In this document: one piece after another, positions 60,810 through 64,000 of the stretch | How positions within the stretch are numbered: position 1 is the first letter of the stretch | How the letters are laid out: each line of letters starts with the position of its first letter | Origin: Salinigranum rubrum | GTDB lineage: Archaea; Halobacteriota; Halobacteria; Halobacteriales; Haloferacaceae | NCBI RefSeq assembly: GCF_002906575.1 | Contig: NZ_CP026309.1 | Span: forward strand, 1,860,001 to 1,924,000 | Direction: 5' to 3' | Length of the DNA stretch: 64,000 nucleotides | Program-made: the position numbers and the translations under genes | Notes under the pieces: generated by a model | Told to the model about the DNA's origin: nothing | Database searches by the model: none | Seen by the model: only the letters and a program-made list of their open reading frames with translations

Positions 60810-61364
60810 TCAAACGTGACCTTCGGGGCAGGATACGGCGTCCATCGCCCCTCGGACGCGCTCGCGGTCGAACGCTCGGAGCGTCTCCCCGGCCGTGGCG
60901 AGGGCGTCGAGCGTCCAGAACCGGGCATCGCGCGCGTCGCTGCCGGCGACCGGGTCGCCGGTCGTCCCGTCTCGGGAGACGGCGTAGGCGATGCTCACGA
61001 GGTGGCGGTCGCTCGGGTGGACGAGGTCGTCGACGTCGAACAGCGCGAGCGTGCCGGGGTCGACTCGGAGGCCCGTCTCCTCGCGGAGTTCGCGCGCGGC
61101 GGCATCGCGCGGGTGTTCGCCGTGCTCGACGAAGCCGGCCGGGAGACCCCACTCGCCCGCGTCGGGCGGCTGTGCTCGACGAACGAGAAGCACCGCCGGT
61201 GGGTTCTGACTCTCGTCGACGACGGCCGCGGCGGCGGTGGGGACGGGGTTTCGCCAGACGACCTCCGCACAGGTCGGACAGTACGCTCGGTCGCGTCCCT
61301 CGACCGGACGCGTTTCGAGGGTGATTCCACAGGCCGGGCAGAAGGAGGGGTCGACGGCGGTCAC
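60810..61364 (-). CDS. Nudix hydrolase with N-terminal zinc ribbon
   Basis: 184 residues. CPACG at residue 9 and CPTC at residue 29 form a zinc ribbon as in NudC-like proteins. The Nudix box GFVEHGEHPRDAAARELREE with TGL is complete. Substrate (NADH, ADP-ribose or another nucleoside diphosphate derivative) unknown. GTG 61364 overlaps an in-frame TGA that follows an Glu-Pro repeat reading from the DUF151 gene upstream, suggesting translational linkage. Confidence 0.85.
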   Translation of the reverse strand: MTAVDPSFCPACGITLETRPVEGRDRAYCPTCAEVVWRNPVPTAAAAVVDESQNPPAVLLVRRAQPPDAGEWGLPAGFVEHGEHPRDAAARELREETGLRVDPGTLALFDVDDLVHPSDRHLVSIAYAVSRDGTTGDPVAGSDARDARFWTLDALATAGETLRAFDRERVRGAMDAVSCPEGHV

Positions 61365-61400
61365 GGTTCGGGTTCGGGTTCGGGTTCGGGTTCGGGTTCG
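61365..61400 (-). repeat. CGAACC hexanucleotide repeat upstream of the Nudix gene
   Basis: Six tandem copies of CGAACC on the minus strand, between the DUF151 stop and the Nudix GTG. In the DUF151 frame it reads GAA CCC, that is Glu-Pro repeats, after the TGA at 61415. Confidence 0.7.
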
Positions 61401-61414
61401 GTCTCGACGGGAGT

Positions 61415-61873
61415 TCAGCGGGCGAAGTCGTCCTCGTCGTCCTCGATGTCGAACTGCGAGGGGGGCTGGCCGGCCGCGTCGAGGACGCTGTCGGAGACCA
61501 TGATGGGGCAGTCGACTCGCACCGAGAGCGCGATGGCGTCGGAGGGGCGGGCGTCGAAGACGAACTTGCGTGGCTCGCCGTCCTCGTACCGCTCGGCGTC
61601 GACCTTCGCGTAGAACGTGCCGTCCGCGAGGTCGTCGATGCGGACGGAGTCGATGGCGCCGCCGAACTCGGTGATCATGTCGACCAGCAGGTCGTGTGTG
61701 AGCGGTCGCTCGAACGGTTCGCCCGAGAGCGCGAGCTGGATTGCCTGTGCCTGGTCCGCCGTGATGACGATCGGAAGGAACTCGTCGCGCGCCGAGAGGA
61801 TAACCGCGGGCACGTTCGACCCGTCGTCGCTCATGCCGACGCCGATACCCTTGACCTCGGCCTCGTGATTCAT
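61415..61873 (-). CDS. DUF151 / bifunctional nuclease family protein
   Basis: 152 residues. VKGIGVGMSDDGSNVPAVIL, LPIVITADQAQAIQLAL and DARPSDAIALSVRVDCPI are the DUF151 signature; plant and bacterial members have DNase/RNase activity. It ends DDEDDFAR then TGA. Reading on in frame gives TPVETEPEPEPEPEPEP and a second TGA that overlaps the Nudix GTG. The natural protein may therefore have had a longer acidic tail. A GCTATTCATAC box lies about 26 bases upstream of ATG 61873. Confidence 0.88.
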   Translation of the reverse strand: MNHEAEVKGIGVGMSDDGSNVPAVILSARDEFLPIVITADQAQAIQLALSGEPFERPLTHDLLVDMITEFGGAIDSVRIDDLADGTFYAKVDAERYEDGEPRKFVFDARPSDAIALSVRVDCPIMVSDSVLDAAGQPPSQFDIEDDEDDFAR

Positions 61874-62188
61874 AGCGGTCCCTTTGGCGTGTAGGTATGA
61901 ATAGCTACTCCCGCGCCCGATGTGGGTCGTTCGACGGGCGGACGTCGCAGTCGTGATCGTGGCGGACGAGAGGAGTTGTGAGGGTCCGGGACGACAGTAC
62001 GGGACACGGGCGCGGTGACGAAGCCTCACTCCCCACCCGACTCGCTCACTCGTTTCGTCTGCGGCGCGGCCACGCCCGCGGCACATGGACAGCGAGACGC
62101 GACGCGTCCCGCGCTGTTCGCTCCGGTGGCCCCGGCAGTGCTTCGACCACGACGCAACGAGTCGTTCGCTCGGCGCGCGGATACCCTC
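61874..62188. other. Intergenic region without a supportable gene
   Basis: About 315 bases between two minus-strand genes. It contains the promoter of the DUF151 gene (61893-61903) and the second copy of the 18-base sequence shared with 58904-58921 at 62114-62131. Confidence 0.35.
62114..62131. repeat. Second copy of the 18-bp intergenic repeat
   Basis: CTGTTCGCTCCGGTGGCC, identical to 58904-58921. The hairpin arm of the first copy is not preserved here. Confidence 0.4.
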
Positions 62189-62800
62189 TCACCGTCGCGT
62201 TCGGATCCACCAGACGACGAACGTCCCGAGGATGACGACCAGTCCGCCGAGGAAGAAGAGCAGCCCCGGCGGGAGGCCGGTCGCGGCGGCCGCGGTGGTG
62301 GTCTCGGCCGCGATTCGGGCGCCCTCGGCGCTGTCGGCGCTCATCGCCGCGCCCCCTGCGGATTCCCTCCCGAGGAGGAACTGGACGAGCAGGCTGACGA
62401 GGCCGAGCACCCCGACCGCGCCCAGAAGGCGCGTCAGGGCGTCGCGGAGGCCGCTGGTCTCCGATTCGCGCGCCGCCACGACGACGAGCGGCTTGTCGCT
62501 CGGCGTGTACACCTTCATCTCCCGGCCCTTCTCGGAGTACACCGTTTCGAGGACCTCGACGAGGCCGGCCTCTTCCATCCGGCCGAGGTGGTACTGGACG
62601 TTCTGGAGCGAACTGTCGACCTGGGCGGCGATTTCGGAGGCGGACGCGGGTTCCTCGTGGAGCGCGGCGAGGATTCGACGGGCGGTCCGCGAGGAGAGCG
62701 CACCGATGAGGTCGTCGGCGTCGGCCGAGTCGAGGCCGATGACGCGCGGCGAGGCGTCGTCGGATGCCGACGAGGAGAGGGAGGGCAGGAGGCGGGCCAT
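62189..62800 (-). CDS. ArsR-like regulator fused to two membrane helices
   Basis: 203 residues. A winged-helix domain at about 30-95 (SSRTARRILAALHEEPASAS, SSLQNVQYHLGRMEEAGLVEV) is followed by a basic-acidic linker and hydrophobic segments at about 126-147 and 175-198 (GLLFFLGGLVVILGTFVVWW). The DNA-binding domain therefore faces the cytoplasm from the membrane. This design recurs in haloarchaea; the signal is unknown. Confidence 0.82.
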   Translation of the reverse strand: MARLLPSLSSSASDDASPRVIGLDSADADDLIGALSSRTARRILAALHEEPASASEIAAQVDSSLQNVQYHLGRMEEAGLVEVLETVYSEKGREMKVYTPSDKPLVVVAARESETSGLRDALTRLLGAVGVLGLVSLLVQFLLGRESAGGAAMSADSAEGARIAAETTTAAAATGLPPGLLFFLGGLVVILGTFVVWWIRTRR

Positions 62801-62860
62801 ACCCCCCGTACTACCGCGGAGGACACAATCTTGTTGGTCAGCGCGCCCGTCGTGGTCGGG

Positions 62861-64000
62861 TCACTCCCGTTCGAGGACGAGCACCCGCAGGTCGTTGACG
62901 TTCGTCCCCGTCGGTCCCGTCCGGATGACGCAGTCGCGGTCGTCGAGCGCCGGCAGGGCGTCGTTCCGGCCGAGCGCGTCGCGGGCCGCCTCTCTGTCCG
63001 CTCTCGCTTCGAGGGTCCGTTCGTCGACGATGGCGCCCGCAACCTCCGTCCCGCCGTCCTTGCCGTCGGTGTCGACAGCCGCGAGGACGGCGTGTCCCAG
63101 GTCACTCTCGGAGAGTTCCACCGCCGCCGAGAGGGCGTACTCCAGGTTCGGGCCCCCCTCGCCGTCGCCCCGAACCGTCACGGTGGTCTCGCCACCGGAG
63201 AGGACGACGGCGGGCGGGTCGAGCGGTTCTCCGGTCGCCAGCACCTCCTCGCCGACGGCGACGTGGGTCTTCGCCGCCTCCCGGGCCTCGCCGCGAACCC
63301 GCGAGGAGAGGACGAGCGACTCGAACCCCTGGGTCTCGGCCTCCTCGCGGGCGGCGGAGAGCGCCGTGAAGCCGTCGGCCAGGACGTGGTCGTCGACGCG
63401 GTCGAAGACCGGGTCGCCCGGCTTCGGCGTCTCCGCTATCTCTCCGTTTCTCCCCCGTTCGAGTCGTTCCCGCACCGACTCGGGGGCCGAAATGTCGTAG
63501 CGCTCGAGCACGGCGAGCGCGTCGTCGTACGTCGTCCCGTCGGGGACCGTCGGGCCGGAGGCGATGACGCTCAGGTCGTTACCGACCACGTCGGAGAAGA
63601 CGAGCGACACCACGGCGGCGGGGGCGGCGAGGCGGGCCAGCCCACCCCCTTTGAGCGTCGAGAGGTGCTTGCGGACGGCGTTCATCTCGCCGATGTCGGC
63701 GCCGCTCTCCAGCAGTCGCTCGGTCGTCTCCTGCAGGGCCGAGAGCGTGATTCCCTCCGCCGGCGCGGGTAAGAGCGCGCTCGCGCCGCCGGTGACGACG
63801 CAGAGCACGAGCGTCTCCTCGTCGGCGTCTTCGAGCAGGTCGACGACCCGCCGGGTGCTCTCGACGCCCCGTTGGGAGGGGACCGGGTGGTCGCCGGGGA
63901 GGTGTTCGATTCTCTTCCCCGCCCCGGGGTCGTAGGTGACGACCGCCCCGCGTCGATGCGGTCGCCGAGGACCCGTTCGAGGGCCTCGGCGACGCCCGCG
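62861..64000 (-). CDS. Glycerate 2-kinase, MOFRL family (partial; frame change near the window edge)
   Basis: Phosphorylates D-glycerate at C2. HLPGDHPVPSQRGVESTRRV, CVVTGGASALLPAPAEGI and SVRERL are in the N-terminal glycerate kinase domain. The MOFRL C-terminus has LSGGETTVTVRGDGEGGPN and AVDTDGKDGGTEVAGA. Near the window edge the frame changes: AGVAEALERVLGDRID precedes, and AVVTYDPGAGKRIEH follows, joined by one extra G in the run at 63946-63949. The N-terminus lies outside the window. Confidence 0.88.
   Translation of the reverse strand, partial: RGRRRGPRTGPRRPHRRGAVVTYDPGAGKRIEHLPGDHPVPSQRGVESTRRVVDLLEDADEETLVLCVVTGGASALLPAPAEGITLSALQETTERLLESGADIGEMNAVRKHLSTLKGGGLARLAAPAAVVSLVFSDVVGNDLSVIASGPTVPDGTTYDDALAVLERYDISAPESVRERLERGRNGEIAETPKPGDPVFDRVDDHVLADGFTALSAAREEAETQGFESLVLSSRVRGEAREAAKTHVAVGEEVLATGEPLDPPAVVLSGGETTVTVRGDGEGGPNLEYALSAAVELSESDLGHAVLAAVDTDGKDGGTEVAGAIVDERTLEARADREAARDALGRNDALPALDDRDCVIRTGPTGTNVNDLRVLVLERE

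Noticed and set aside
1-64000. tRNA, rRNA, CRISPR and insertion sequences
   Set aside because: No cloverleaf-like sequence, repeat-spacer array, transposase or terminal inverted repeats with target duplication was recognised while reading both strands.

Overview
The window looks like the chromosome of a halophilic archaeon (class Halobacteria). The sequence is GC-rich, the predicted proteins are strongly acidic, and many genes have a TATA-like box about 25-30 bases upstream of the start codon, as in leaderless haloarchaeal transcripts. Several haloarchaea-specific small families are present (DUF5779, DUF5789, HEWD, HalOD1, HTH-10 regulators). The gene order leuA/ilvB - agl N-glycosylation cluster - glp/dha glycerol genes resembles, from memory, the Haloferax chromosome, so a member of the Haloferacales is likely. 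No rRNA, tRNA, CRISPR or insertion sequence was recognised.

Layout. 1-2.6 kb: start of ilvB and leuA (branched-chain amino acids) and a DUF5779 gene. 2.8-6.2 kb: small metabolic and unknown genes, including a probable JAMM-type metalloprotease and a degenerate metallo-beta-lactamase-like protein. 6.3-34.4 kb: a surface-glycan locus. It holds aglJ, glmU-glmS (UDP-GlcNAc supply), a CapD/PseB-type dehydratase, further SDR enzymes, a NeuB/SpsE-type nonulosonate synthase, an SpsF-type cytidylyltransferase, a nonulosonate-associated methylase, a sugar formyltransferase overlapping a DUF4910 zinc hydrolase, glycosyltransferases, a flippase, an acyltransferase, aglG-like and aglM (glucuronate), aglB (oligosaccharyltransferase) and a DUF368 lipid-phosphate transporter. 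Together these suggest an N-glycan carrying glucuronic acid and a modified, possibly N-formylated, sialic-acid-like sugar. 34.5-39.1 kb: housekeeping and regulatory genes, including an Orc1/Cdc6-like ATPase. 39.2-50.7 kb: glycerol catabolism (glpK with a membrane protein, divergent glpABC, an orphan glpA paralogue, and the PTS-type dihydroxyacetone kinase dhaKLM with an HPr). 50.8-54.0 kb: ileS. 54-64 kb: exported lipoproteins, a DegP/HtrA-like protease, small regulators, a thioesterase, a Nudix hydrolase, a DUF151 nuclease and the start of a glycerate 2-kinase.

Eight genes, including probably essential ones (leuA, ileS), are interrupted by single frame changes. Seven of these fit the loss of one base in a G or C run. 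This is most simply an indel problem in the assembly; such genes are annotated over their full span as one gene and the frame change is located.
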